Assembly: GCF_009791395.1 (NCBI RefSeq)
Contig: NZ_WSZK01000001.1
Location: 112,236-176,235 of the forward strand
Source of the DNA: Halomarina oriensis
GTDB lineage: Archaea; Halobacteriota; Halobacteria; Halobacteriales; Haloarculaceae
Length of the DNA: 64,000 nucleotides
Reading direction: 5' to 3'
Part shown: piece after piece, positions 17,053 through 25,422 of the stretch
Position numbering within the stretch: position 1 is the first letter of the stretch
Layout: the number at the start of each line of letters is the position of its first letter
Position numbers and translations under genes: made by a program
Notes under the pieces: model-generated
The model's input: the letters and a program-made list of their open reading frames with translations, nothing else
Databases searched by the model: none
Told to the model about the DNA's origin: nothing

Positions 17053-18170
17053 ACGAACGCGTCCTCGCCGTGCTCCGTCGTGCGTTCATGCTCAGTACCC
17101 GCATCCTCTGGGTCGTCAGTCGTGTGGCCGTCATGGCGCTCGTCTTCGTCGTGACCGTCGTCGTCGACCCGACCCGTCGGCGGACGTTCCAGCGCTGGTT
17201 CCTGCTCGAAGGCGGGCGGATGCGCATCGCCGGCTGGATGACCGGCGTCGTCGTCGTCTCGACGTTCACCCTCGGGATGCTCGGCGTCCTCGGCGTCGAG
17301 GACCGCGGGTTCGTCACCTCGATGTTCGGCGGCGTCATCTCGGGGCTGTTCTCGTTCGTCCCCATCGTCGTCGCGGTCAACCAGTTGACCGTCTCACAGC
17401 TGTTCGGCTCGCCCGAACAGCTCAGAGACGAGATTCGGAGCGTCCGGTCGTTCCGTTCGAGCATCGAGGGCCGCCTCCCGAACGAGACGGTCGCCCCGAC
17501 CGAACCCGCCGCCTTCCTCTCGGACGTGCTCGGGCTCGTCCTCGACCGGGTCTACGAACTGCGTGCCGTCGTCGGCCGCGACGGGACGACCGACCAGCGC
17601 CGTCGTGACCTCCAGTCGGACGTCGATACGTACGTCCGGACCGTCGAGACCCAGTCCGAGGAGATAGAGCGCCAACTCGACGGCACCCACCAACGACTCA
17701 TCGCCGTGCTGGTGCCGATGATGGGCGACAGCTACTCCCGGAACGTCACCGACGCCCGGCGACTCGCCGTCGAGTTCGAGGACGTCCTCTCCGCTCGTGC
17801 CGGGACGCTGCTGGCGGAGCTTCGAGAGCTGTTCGTCTCGATGGACGTCCTCCGCCAGTACTTCAAGGCGCTGTACGTCCAGCAGGAACTCGCCAACCTC
17901 TCGCGGCTCATCGCCTACAGCGGCATCGCGTCGTTCCTGACGAGCGTGTTCCTCATCTTGCTGTTCGCTCGTGGCGAACCGCTGGTCGGTCACGTGTTCC
18001 TGGAACTGCTCATCAGCGTCTCGCTGGGAATCGCGTTCTCGCCGTTCGCCATCCTCGTCTCGTACATGATCCGTATCGCCACCATCGTCAAGCGCACCAC
18101 CGCCCCGGGCGCGTTCACGCCGGCTCGTGAGACCCCCGAGTACCGGGAGATAGACCGCTCGTACGACTGA
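17049..18170 (+). CDS. Polytopic membrane protein with central coiled region (unknown family)
   Basis: 373 residues from the GTG at 17049 overlapping the DUF389 stop. Three hydrophobic helices lie in the first ~110 residues and two near the C-terminus (about 300-345). Between them is a ~185-residue cytoplasmic-type region rich in E, R and Q that looks helical (VDTYVRTVETQSEEIERQLD). I do not recognise the family. Coupling to DUF389 suggests a shared membrane process. Its stop forms a TGATG overlap with a tiny ORF that reaches exactly to the next gene. Confidence 0.75.
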   Translation: MNERVLAVLRRAFMLSTRILWVVSRVAVMALVFVVTVVVDPTRRRTFQRWFLLEGGRMRIAGWMTGVVVVSTFTLGMLGVLGVEDRGFVTSMFGGVISGLFSFVPIVVAVNQLTVSQLFGSPEQLRDEIRSVRSFRSSIEGRLPNETVAPTEPAAFLSDVLGLVLDRVYELRAVVGRDGTTDQRRRDLQSDVDTYVRTVETQSEEIERQLDGTHQRLIAVLVPMMGDSYSRNVTDARRLAVEFEDVLSARAGTLLAELRELFVSMDVLRQYFKALYVQQELANLSRLIAYSGIASFLTSVFLILLFARGEPLVGHVFLELLISVSLGIAFSPFAILVSYMIRIATIVKRTTAPGAFTPARETPEYREIDRSYD

Positions 18171-18310
18171 TGCTCACCACCAACCGACCCCTCGTCCCGA
18201 GTCGCATCGCTCACCGACCAGCCACCGCGTCGGCGGTCCTGTCCCGTCGCCTCCCCGACCCACGGCCACCGACGGTCGGCCCCGACGACCGGGAGGCCCG
18301 CCGGCGATGA
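18170..18310 (+). CDS. Possible 46-aa coupling ORF
   Basis: ATG 18170 overlaps the preceding stop (TGATG) and its own stop overlaps the next start (ATGA), so the whole gap between two genes is one open frame of 46 codons. The peptide is Arg/Pro-rich and basic, unlike normal haloarchaeal proteins. It may serve mainly to pass ribosomes on, or may be chance. No homologue is recognised. Confidence 0.3.
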   Translation: MLTTNRPLVPSRIAHRPATASAVLSRRLPDPRPPTVGPDDREARRR

Positions 18311-19251
18311 CCCGGACGCGACGCGCCGTCCTCGCCGGCTGTGGCGCGACGATGGCCGCACTCGCCGGCTGTTCGGTCGGCACCGACGACGCCCCCCAGC
18401 GTGGGTGGGTCACCGTCGACTCCCCGACGGGCGCGGCGCTCGCCGACGTCACCATGACCGAGTACGGGCCGGTCGCCGTCGGCGAGGGTGGTACGGTCGT
18501 CCACCGTGCCGACGGCGCGGACTGGTCGGTCGTCGACGAGGACGGCCCCGCGGACGCGACGAACGGTCTCACCGCGGTGGCGGCGACCGACGACGGTGCA
18601 CACGTCTGGTACGTCGGCTCTTCGGGAGCCATCGGTCGACTCCGCGTCCAGACCGGCGACGTGCGGGACTACTCCGCACCCGCCGGCAAGACGTCGACGT
18701 GGGAGGCCGTCGCCGTCGTCGGCGCGTCGGGCAGCGAACGCGTCGCCGTCGCCAACGGCTCGGGCGAACTGCTCGTCGCCCAGTTCACCGGTGCGGAACC
18801 GACCTGGGAGGGTCCCTCCAAACCGACCGGCGGCGACAACGCCGTCGCCATGGACGACGCGAACGGGGTCGTCTTCCTCGCCAGTCAGAACCTCGTCGCC
18901 CGCCAAGCGGGCGGGGAGTGGACCCGCATCGAGGGCCCCAACGCTTCAATCACCGACGTCGCGGCCGTCTCCGGGTCGGTGCTCAACGCGACCACCGACG
19001 GCGGGACCATCGCGTCGTACAACGGCCACAACTGGCTCCGGGCCGCCAGGGTCGAACGGCCGCTGACCGCCATCGACCGCGTCGAGAGTCGTGGGCTCGC
19101 CGTCGGTGACGGTGAGGTCCGCGTCCTCTCGAACGGGGCGTGGCAGGACGACGACGGCCCCGACGCCTCGCTGCGGGGTGTCGCCCTCGGCACCGCCCGG
19201 TTCGCCGACGTCGCCGTCGGCACCGATGGCACCATCGCGGAGCGGTTTTAG
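18307..19251 (+). CDS. Beta-propeller lipoprotein with Tat-type signal
   Basis: 314 residues. The N-terminus has a twin arginine (TRTRRAVLAGCG) and the lipobox LAGC with Cys22, so it is probably Tat-exported and lipid-anchored outside the cell. The body is built of repeated ~40-residue blades (VAVGEGGTVVHRADGADWSVV, DGAHVWYVGSSGAIGRL, VAVANGSGELLVAQFTG). Two paralogues without signals lie at 49708-50610 and 52264-53298. The stop directly abuts the start of the YHS-permease gene, so this is the first gene of the oxidase/permease operon. It may bind a partner or metal complex outside the membrane. Confidence 0.8.
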   Translation: MTRTRRAVLAGCGATMAALAGCSVGTDDAPQRGWVTVDSPTGAALADVTMTEYGPVAVGEGGTVVHRADGADWSVVDEDGPADATNGLTAVAATDDGAHVWYVGSSGAIGRLRVQTGDVRDYSAPAGKTSTWEAVAVVGASGSERVAVANGSGELLVAQFTGAEPTWEGPSKPTGGDNAVAMDDANGVVFLASQNLVARQAGGEWTRIEGPNASITDVAAVSGSVLNATTDGGTIASYNGHNWLRAARVERPLTAIDRVESRGLAVGDGEVRVLSNGAWQDDDGPDASLRGVALGTARFADVAVGTDGTIAERF

Positions 19252-20586
19252 ATGCCCGTACTCGACTCGCTCGTCGACGCGCTCTCGCTGACCGCCGAGA
19301 TGACCTGGGACACCTGGTGGGCGCTCGTCCTCGGGTTCACCGTCTCCGGGGCGGTCCACGCGTTCGTCTCCGAAGAACGCATGTCCGCCACGCTCGGCGA
19401 CGACGGCTGGCGGGAGGTGGGCCTCGCCTCGCTGTTCGGCGCGGCCTCCTCCTCGTGTTCGTACTCCGCCGTCGCCACCGCCAAGACCGTCTTCTCGAAG
19501 GGCGCGTCGCTGGTCGCCACGCTCGCGTACACGTTCGCCGCGACGGACCTCGTCGTCGAACTCGGCCTCGTGATGTGGGTGCTGCTCGGCTGGCAGTTCG
19601 TCGTCGGCGAGTTCGTCGGCGGCCTCGTCGCCGTCTGCGTCGTCACCGTCCTGATTCGCCGGGTGCCCGACCGCCGGGTCGAGGACGCCCGCGAGCACGT
19701 CCGCGAGACCCGCGAGGCGACCTGTCCGACCTGTGGGATGAGCGTCGACGCGAGCGAGGCCACCGACGAGACGACCCTGGAGACGCCCGGCGGCACGGAG
19801 TTCTTCTGCTGTGGGGGCTGTCTCGGCTCCTACGCGGCCTCGACAGAGAACCCCAGAGGGGGCCTGACGACGCTCGCCGGCTGGACGCGTGCCGCGAGTT
19901 CGACGGTCGGCGACTGGGAGATGCTCTGGCGAGACATCGCGCTCGGGTTCGTCCTCGCGGGCCTCGTCGGCGGGTTCGTCCCGACCGAGTGGTGGACCGC
20001 GCTGTTCGGTGGGCACGCCGGCTTCGAGGGCGTCGTCTACACCACCGCCCTCGCCGTCGTGCTTGGGGCGCTCTCGTTCATGTGCTCGGTCGGGAACGTC
20101 CCGTTCGCGCTCGTGCTCTGGCAGAACGGCCTGCCGTTCGGTGCGGTGTTGTCGTTCGTCTACGCCGACCTGCTCATCCCGCCGCTCGTGCGCATCTACC
20201 GGCGGTCGTACGGGACGCTGATGGGCGTCGTCGTCGTGCTGACGCTGGCACTCGCGGCGGTCACCGCCGGCGTCGTCGTCCACTACGTCGCCTCGTTCGC
20301 GGGCATCGTCCCGCAGGCGGGGACGGGCGGCACCGTCGACCACGAGTACACGTTCGTCCTCAACGCCGTGCTCACGCCCGTCTTCCTCGTCCAGTTGGTG
20401 CTCGTCTACGGCGTCGACGGCGTCCGCGACGGCCTCGAATCGCGCTACACGCGTGGTCGTGACGCGGTCGTGATCACCCACGACACGGTCCGGACGATCC
20501 GCTCGACCCGGTCGCTCGCGCCGGTCACCACCGTCGTGAGCCGCCGCCTCCGCGGGGTCGCAGACCGCCTGCGAGGTGGCTCGTGA
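19252..20586 (+). CDS. Permease with embedded YHS/TRASH-type cysteine cluster
   Basis: 444 residues, starting directly after the preceding TAG. Two membrane halves of 4-5 helices each match the DUF318/ArsP-like permease fold; GAASSSCSYSAVATAK in the first half and LSFMCSVGNVPFALVLW in the second are the typical repeats. Between the halves lies a soluble insert with CPTCGM (Cys158, Cys161) and FFCCGGC (Cys186, 187, 190). This is the pattern of YHS/TRASH metal-binding domains found in copper-transport proteins. Likely a metal (copper or similar) or metalloid permease with a metal-sensing insert. The end overlaps the next gene by GTGA. Confidence 0.85.
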   Translation: MPVLDSLVDALSLTAEMTWDTWWALVLGFTVSGAVHAFVSEERMSATLGDDGWREVGLASLFGAASSSCSYSAVATAKTVFSKGASLVATLAYTFAATDLVVELGLVMWVLLGWQFVVGEFVGGLVAVCVVTVLIRRVPDRRVEDAREHVRETREATCPTCGMSVDASEATDETTLETPGGTEFFCCGGCLGSYAASTENPRGGLTTLAGWTRAASSTVGDWEMLWRDIALGFVLAGLVGGFVPTEWWTALFGGHAGFEGVVYTTALAVVLGALSFMCSVGNVPFALVLWQNGLPFGAVLSFVYADLLIPPLVRIYRRSYGTLMGVVVVLTLALAAVTAGVVVHYVASFAGIVPQAGTGGTVDHEYTFVLNAVLTPVFLVQLVLVYGVDGVRDGLESRYTRGRDAVVITHDTVRTIRSTRSLAPVTTVVSRRLRGVADRLRGGS

Positions 20587-21749
20587 GCCGCTCCGCCGCC
20601 GTCGAGACGGCCCGGTCGACGGCCGAGCGGGTCGCGCCGCACCTCCCGCCCGAACGCGTCGTCGTCACCCGCGCGTTCGACTGCGCGCTCGGGGCGGCGG
20701 CGTGGTTCGTCCCGGCCCTACTGCTGGTCGTCGGGACGCCGCTGCCCATCGTCGGCCTGTTCGGCGGCCTCTGGCTCGCACTCGTCCGCCCGGAACACTA
20801 CGTCCGACTCCTGCGAGCGCTCGGACTGGACTCGCCGTTCGCCCGACGGGCGCTGGGCGTCGCGGGCGTCACCCTCTGGACGCTCGGCCCGGTGGCCGGG
20901 CCACCGACCGGAACGCCCGTCTGGCTCTGGTTCTCCGTCGGACTGCTCGGCGTCGCCCCCTACGGCGGTGTCGGGGACCGCCCCGACGCGATCACCGTCG
21001 TCCTCGGCCGGGTGTTCGGCCCGGTGCTCGCACTGCTCGCTCTCACGCCGGTGCTCGCGGCGGGCGGCCTGGTCGCGGGCGTCCAGGTCGCGTTCGCGGT
21101 GACGGCGGCGCTGGGCGTCCTCGCGCTCGTCCTCGGCGTCCCGCTCGACGAGACGCCGACCGTCTCACCGTCGATGTCGGCGTTCGTCGAGTGGGCCGAA
21201 CGCCTCCCGCCCGCCGAGCGCCGCCTCCTGCTGGCGGACACGTGGGCACGGACCGGTCTCGCCGTCGTCGGCCCGCTGTTCGTCGCGTTCAGCATCCAGC
21301 GTCTCGGCGACGGCTTCGCCGAGGGCGCGGAGGTCATCGCGCTCTCGCTCGTCGTCGCCACTGTCGCCGCCGGTGGGACCCACCGCGTCCTCTCGCGGAT
21401 TCGGGAGTTGGGGTCGTGGACGACGCCGCTCCTCTCGGTGGGGGGGCTACTCGTGGCGACGACCGCGCCGCTCGCGGTCGTCCTCGTCCCCGCCTCGCCG
21501 CCGGCGTTCGCCGGGACGTTCGCCGCCGTCGGCGTCGCACAGGGTGGCTGGACGGTCCTCGAAGACGAAGTGACCGACACGCTCGGCGAGCACCGCGACA
21601 CCTACCGGGCGGCACGGGCGCTCCTCCTGATTCCGCCCGCAGTCGTCGGCGGTCTGCTGTTCGCCGTCGCACCCCGGACCGCGTTCGTCCTCTCCAGCGT
21701 GCTGGCGGGCGTCGGGACGGTGTCGTACCTCCGACGGGTGGCCCGATGA
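20583..21749 (+). CDS. MFS-like polytopic membrane protein
   Basis: 388 residues starting at a GTG that overlaps the permease stop. It has about 9-11 helices, with charged loops containing RxxERR-like positions (WAERLPPAERRLLLADTWART) and a half with LVVATVAAGGTHRVLSRIRELG. The layout resembles a major facilitator, but no certain MFS motif is visible, so the substrate is open. It ends in an ATGA overlap with the oxidase gene, which makes co-synthesis with the oxidase and the YHS permease very likely. A copper-delivery role to the oxidase would fit but is inference. Confidence 0.6.
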   Translation: MSRSAAVETARSTAERVAPHLPPERVVVTRAFDCALGAAAWFVPALLLVVGTPLPIVGLFGGLWLALVRPEHYVRLLRALGLDSPFARRALGVAGVTLWTLGPVAGPPTGTPVWLWFSVGLLGVAPYGGVGDRPDAITVVLGRVFGPVLALLALTPVLAAGGLVAGVQVAFAVTAALGVLALVLGVPLDETPTVSPSMSAFVEWAERLPPAERRLLLADTWARTGLAVVGPLFVAFSIQRLGDGFAEGAEVIALSLVVATVAAGGTHRVLSRIRELGSWTTPLLSVGGLLVATTAPLAVVLVPASPPAFAGTFAAVGVAQGGWTVLEDEVTDTLGEHRDTYRAARALLLIPPAVVGGLLFAVAPRTAFVLSSVLAGVGTVSYLRRVAR

Positions 21750-23317
21750 GCGGGAGCGTGGTCGGTTGGCTCCGGTCGGCGTGGCGACGGCTCGTTGCCG
21801 TGGTCGTCCGCGCACTCGACCCGCTGGCTATCGACCACCTGACGGTCGCCCGTCTCTCCGTCGCGTTCGGTGCGTTCGCGGGACTGTGGGGGACGACCGA
21901 CGCGATGGCCCTCCGCGCGGAGGCGTTGACCCCTGGGATGGGTGTCTGGCCCGCAGCGACCTACGACGCGTTCTTCACGACCCACGGCGTGACGATGCTG
22001 TTTTTCTTCGCCACGCCCGTCGCGTTCGGCCTGACGACGGCCGTCCTCCCGCGACTCGTCGGCGTCGAGGAACTCGCTTTCCCCCGCATCCACGCGCTGG
22101 CGTTCTGGCTGCTCCCGCCGGGCCTGTTCGTCGCCCGTGCACCCTCGCTGCTGGACCTGCTCGCCGACGTGGGTCTGCTCGGCTTCCGGGTCCGCCCGCC
22201 GGTCGTCGGCTGGACGCTCTACCCCCCGATGTCGCTCCAGCCACACGCCGGCATCGACCTGCTGCTCGTCGGCCTCTCGCTCGGGACGCTCTCGACGCTC
22301 CTGACCGCGCTGGTCGTCGTGGTGACGGTGGTCACCGAGCGCACTGTCCCGTGGGCGCGTCTCGACGTGTTCACGTGGACGATGCTCGTCGCCGCCGGCC
22401 TCGTGGTGTTCTCCTTCCCCGTGCTGGAGAGCGCCATCGCGCTGTTGCTGGCCGACCGCGTGCTCGGGACGACGTTCCTCGCACCGCCGGAGGGGCCGAT
22501 GGTGTTCGTCAACCTGTTCTGGTTCTTCGGCCACCCCGAGGTGTACGTCCTCGTCCTCCCGGCGATGGGCGTGCTGAGCTACCTGATTCCGCGCTTCGCG
22601 GGCCGCGACCTGTTCGGGAAACGTTCGGTCGTCTACTCGACGCTCGCCATCGGCGTCCTGAGCTTCGGCGTCTGGGGCCACCACCTGTTCGCCTCGGGGG
22701 TGGACCCCCGCGTCCAGGCGTCGTTCATGGCCGTCACGCTCGCCGTCGCCCTGCCGTCGGCCATCAAGACGTTCGCCTGGACGACGACGCTCTGGAACGG
22801 GTCGCTCAGGCTGGAACCGCCGATGCTGTTCTGCCTCGGCGCGGTGGCGTGGTTCGTCGTCGGCGGCGTGACGGGCGTGTTGCTCGCCTCCATCCCCGTC
22901 GACTACGCCTACCACGGGACGTACTACGTCGTCGCCCACTTCCACTTCCTGCTCGTCGGGACCATCGTCTTCGGCCTCGTCGCAGGGGGCTACTACTGGT
23001 TCCCGCTGTTGACGGGTCGGCGCGTCGACGACCGGTACGCTCGGGCGCACTTCTGGCTCTCGATGGTCGGTGTGGCGGTGACGTTCGGCGCGCTTCTCGC
23101 CCTCGGTCTGGGCGGCCTCCCGCGCCGGATGGCGACCTACCCCGAGGTGTTCGCGCCGATGCAGACTCTCGCCACGCTCGGCGCGTTCGTCCTCGGCGTC
23201 GCTCAACTGCTGTTCGTCTGGGGCATCGTCCGCGCCCTGCTCGTCGGCGACCCGGCGGGCGACGACCCGTGGGGACTGGCCGAACGCGGCATCGAGGCGC
23301 GAGAGTGGTCGCGGTGA
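21746..23317 (+). CDS. Haem-copper oxidase subunit I (A1-type)
   Basis: 523 residues, about 12 helices. All key ligands are present: His80 (haem), the GHPEVY motif with His263, Glu265 and Tyr267 (CuB and cross-linked Tyr), His312-His313 (CuB), and the AHFHF motif with His398 and His400 (haems). The Glu in GHPEV is the mark of A1-type oxidases. It reduces O2 in the membrane. No subunit II, III or haem synthase gene is adjacent, and none of the neighbours carries a CuA motif. It is unusual for a subunit I gene to sit alone with a YHS permease; subunit II is presumably elsewhere, or this is a specialised form. Confidence 0.9.
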   Translation: MSGSVVGWLRSAWRRLVAVVVRALDPLAIDHLTVARLSVAFGAFAGLWGTTDAMALRAEALTPGMGVWPAATYDAFFTTHGVTMLFFFATPVAFGLTTAVLPRLVGVEELAFPRIHALAFWLLPPGLFVARAPSLLDLLADVGLLGFRVRPPVVGWTLYPPMSLQPHAGIDLLLVGLSLGTLSTLLTALVVVVTVVTERTVPWARLDVFTWTMLVAAGLVVFSFPVLESAIALLLADRVLGTTFLAPPEGPMVFVNLFWFFGHPEVYVLVLPAMGVLSYLIPRFAGRDLFGKRSVVYSTLAIGVLSFGVWGHHLFASGVDPRVQASFMAVTLAVALPSAIKTFAWTTTLWNGSLRLEPPMLFCLGAVAWFVVGGVTGVLLASIPVDYAYHGTYYVVAHFHFLLVGTIVFGLVAGGYYWFPLLTGRRVDDRYARAHFWLSMVGVAVTFGALLALGLGGLPRRMATYPEVFAPMQTLATLGAFVLGVAQLLFVWGIVRALLVGDPAGDDPWGLAERGIEAREWSR

Positions 23318-23464
23318 CCGCGCCATCGCCTCCTCTCCCGTCCCTGCTCCGCTCGGCTGTTCCGAGGCCTCTCCGTGGTCGGCCTCGCTCCTCGCGTCCG
23401 GTTCAGGCCGGGACTCGGGTTCGACGCCCGAACGCGACGTCGGCGGGAAACCGCCACTCCTGTG

Positions 23465-23890
23465 ATGTCCGTGAACCACTCTACCTCGACCGGAGAATCG
23501 CCCACCGAACCAGAACCGTCAGTCCTCGCCAGCCTCACCGGTTTCCAGCGCGACCTGCTGTTCGTCGTCGCCAGCCTGGAGGGGACCGTTCCGACCGGCG
23601 TCACCGTCCAAGAGGAACTCGCCGACCAGCGTGGTGACCGCGTCAACCACGGCCGTCTCTACGGCAACCTGCGGGACCTCGTCGACGCCGACCTCGTCGA
23701 GAAACGCCCCGTCGACGGCCGGACGAACACCTACCGCGTCACCGACACCGCCAGCGAAGCGCTCCGCGCACACTGCCAGTGGGAGGCGCTCTGTCTCGGC
23801 CGCGAGTGCGTCGAAGGCGAAGACGAGGAGGACGACGCGGCCGACGATGAGGACGACGGTCCCACCTACTCCCGCCGGTGGGACTACTGA
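23465..23890 (+). CDS. PadR-like winged-helix regulator
   Basis: 141 residues from ATG 23465. A winged helix spans residues ~25-105 (TGFQRDLLFVVASLEGTVPTG, GRLYGNLRDLVDADLVEKRPVDGRTNTYRVTD, the PadR-like recognition helix and wing). A Cys-containing segment follows (QWEALCLGRECVE) and then a very acidic tail ending in SRRWDY. The two cysteines could sense metal or redox state, which is inference. It lies 147 bases after the oxidase gene and 1 base before the eight-cysteine ORF. A second PadR-like gene faces this cluster at 24790-25104. Confidence 0.8.
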   Translation: MSVNHSTSTGESPTEPEPSVLASLTGFQRDLLFVVASLEGTVPTGVTVQEELADQRGDRVNHGRLYGNLRDLVDADLVEKRPVDGRTNTYRVTDTASEALRAHCQWEALCLGRECVEGEDEEDDAADDEDDGPTYSRRWDY

Positions 23891-23891
23891 G

Positions 23892-24023
23892 ATGTCCGCG
23901 TGTCACACCGCCTGCCACTGCCGGGACTGCTCGTGTACCGACTGCACACCGACGGACTGTGCCTGCGTCGACGCGTCGTCGAGCGACGCGACGGCCGACG
24001 GGGCGTCCGACCCGCCCGAGTAG
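23892..24023 (+). CDS. Metallothionein-like mini-protein (43 aa, 8 Cys)
   Basis: 43 residues from ATG 23892 to TAG 24023. The first 25 residues contain eight cysteines (positions 4, 8, 10, 13, 15, 18, 23, 25) and two histidines (5, 9), with repeated C-x-C and C-x-x-C spacing. An acidic Ser/Asp/Ala tail follows. This density of thiols is a metallothionein-type metal-binding pattern, though the sequence matches no family I know. It starts one base after the PadR-like stop and its TAG directly abuts the next ATG, so it is a real operon slot. With the YHS permease and oxidase nearby, copper or zinc binding is the best guess. Confidence 0.6.
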   Translation: MSACHTACHCRDCSCTDCTPTDCACVDASSSDATADGASDPPE

Positions 24024-24338
24024 ATGCTCCTCCTCGACCTGTTCGTCGGTCTCCTCGTGAGCACGTTGCTCACCGGTCCGGTCGTCTACGTCGGCCTCGC
24101 CGTCCGAACCGGGACGGCCGTCACCTACGGGTACGCGGTGGCCGTCGCGCTGCTCGCGCTGGTTCTCGGCGGCCTGACGACGGTGCTCCTCGGCTGGCTC
24201 CCCGTCGTCGGCGTCGTCCTCTCGCCGCTGGTCTGGGCGGGCACCGTCCGTTCGCTCACCCGCGCGGAGTGGCCGATGGCGCTGTTCGTCGGCTTCGTCG
24301 CCTGGGCGCTCGCCTCGACGGTGTTCTTCGTGACGTGA
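24024..24338 (+). CDS. Small membrane protein (104 aa)
   Basis: 104 residues, three predicted helices (about 4-28, 34-58, 62-80, with a final one near 86-103 possible). ATG follows directly on the TAG of the eight-cysteine ORF. No signature residue is seen. It is probably co-expressed with the mini-protein and the regulator; the membrane role is unknown. Confidence 0.6.
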   Translation: MLLLDLFVGLLVSTLLTGPVVYVGLAVRTGTAVTYGYAVAVALLALVLGGLTTVLLGWLPVVGVVLSPLVWAGTVRSLTRAEWPMALFVGFVAWALASTVFFVT

Positions 24339-24467
24339 CCCACCGCCGACCGCCCGGTCCGACCCCGCCGACCCGACCGGTCCCGACCAGCCGTCTCGCT
24401 CGCTCGACCACCCTGCACGGCCGCTCGGTGGCCGTGCTCGTCCCCGACCCCGTCTCACACCACACCG

Positions 24468-24785
24468 ATGACACTCGAAACCGACATCGCCCTCGGTATG
24501 CTCCAACTCGTCGCACTGTCCGTCCCACCCATCGCCGTCCTCATCCGGATGCTCCGGGGGGCCGACGACCTGTCGTGGCGACTCCGCAAACTCAGCTTCG
24601 GCCTGGCGGTCACCAGCGTCCTCTCGTTCATCGGGGCGGGCGCGGCCGTCGTCGCCTTCCTGCTCTCGCAGGCCGCCCTCCCGACGACGCTCGTGGTGGG
24701 GATGACGCTCGCCATCCTCGGCCTCGTCCCGTTCGCCCTGTTCACCGGTGTGCTCTACGTCGAACACAAGCGGTCGTACGCCTGA
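24468..24785 (+). CDS. Small membrane protein (105 aa)
   Basis: 105 residues, three hydrophobic helices (about 8-28, 45-68, 72-98), with a basic loop after the first helix (LIRMLRGADDLSWRLRKL) and the end LYVEHKRSYA on the cytoplasmic side. It is the last gene of the same-strand run and lies 129 bases after its neighbour. It converges on the second PadR-like gene with 4 bases between stops. No family recognised. Confidence 0.6.
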   Translation: MTLETDIALGMLQLVALSVPPIAVLIRMLRGADDLSWRLRKLSFGLAVTSVLSFIGAGAAVVAFLLSQAALPTTLVVGMTLAILGLVPFALFTGVLYVEHKRSYA

Positions 24786-24789
24786 ACGG

Positions 24790-25104
24790 TCAGGAATCGT
24801 CGAACGCCGCCCGCGCGGCGTCGAGTCGCTCGCGGGCGACCCGCCGTCCCCGCTCGGTCGGCCGGTAGCGGTTCGTCCGGCCGTCGACCGGCCGCCGTTC
24901 GAGCGCGCCGCGTGCCTCCAGTCGGTGCAGGTTCTGGTAGACCCGGCCGTTGCTCACCCGCTCGTAGCCTCTCTCTTCGAGGTACCGCCGCAGTGTGGCC
25001 CCGCTCGTCGGTTCACCCTCCGCCTCCAGCGCGGCCGCCGCACACAGCAGGTCGCGCTCGAACCCGGTCAGTGCCGTCCACCGGAACGTCGTCTCTGACG
25101 TCAT
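24790..25104 (-). CDS. PadR-like winged-helix regulator
   Basis: 104 residues from ATG 25104. It is a compact winged helix: TALTGFERDLLCAAAALEAEG, GATLRRYLEERGYERVSNGRVYQNLHRLEARGALERRPVDGRTNRYRPTERGRRV. It is clearly related to the regulator at 23465 (same TGFxRDLL, GRxYxNL and RPVDGRTNxYR blocks) but lacks its acidic tail. The start is set by the family pattern; no strong TATA is obvious upstream. It may be a second control point for the oxidase/permease cluster. Targets unknown. Confidence 0.75.
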   Translation of the reverse strand: MTSETTFRWTALTGFERDLLCAAAALEAEGEPTSGATLRRYLEERGYERVSNGRVYQNLHRLEARGALERRPVDGRTNRYRPTERGRRVARERLDAARAAFDDS

Positions 25105-25422
25105 ACCCGAGCGGTCGACGCGACGGGGGAAAACCGCGACCGGGTCCGTTCCGATTCTTCCGGTTCCGACCGGAATCGAGGCGCAGAGCCTCCGTGCTCT
25201 CGACTGGACGGCAGTCCGGAGCGTTTCCGATACCACCGTTCGGGGTCCGATACGACGGGCCCGGCTCCGCTACCACCGGCCCGAGTCGAGTGCCACGAAC
25301 ACCGGTCGCCTACCGACCGCCCCACGACACCGCCGTCCGCCGGACACCCGGTCCGGTCGGCGTCGACAGTCTCGCTGGGTCGGTCGAACAGCGTGGCGTC
25401 GAGGACGACTCCGACGCTACGC
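25105..25422. other. Intergenic region
   Basis: About 320 bases between the PadR-like start and the end of livM. An imperfect dyad around 25152-25180 (TTCCGGT...ACCGGAA) lies ~50 bases upstream of the PadR-like start and may be its operator. No gene or RNA is seen. Confidence 0.4.

Noticed and set aside
20576..21745. Long upstream extension of the oxidase reading frame
   Set aside because: It is Arg/Pro-rich, antagonistic to the real MFS-like gene in another frame, and the coupled ATG 21746 explains the start.
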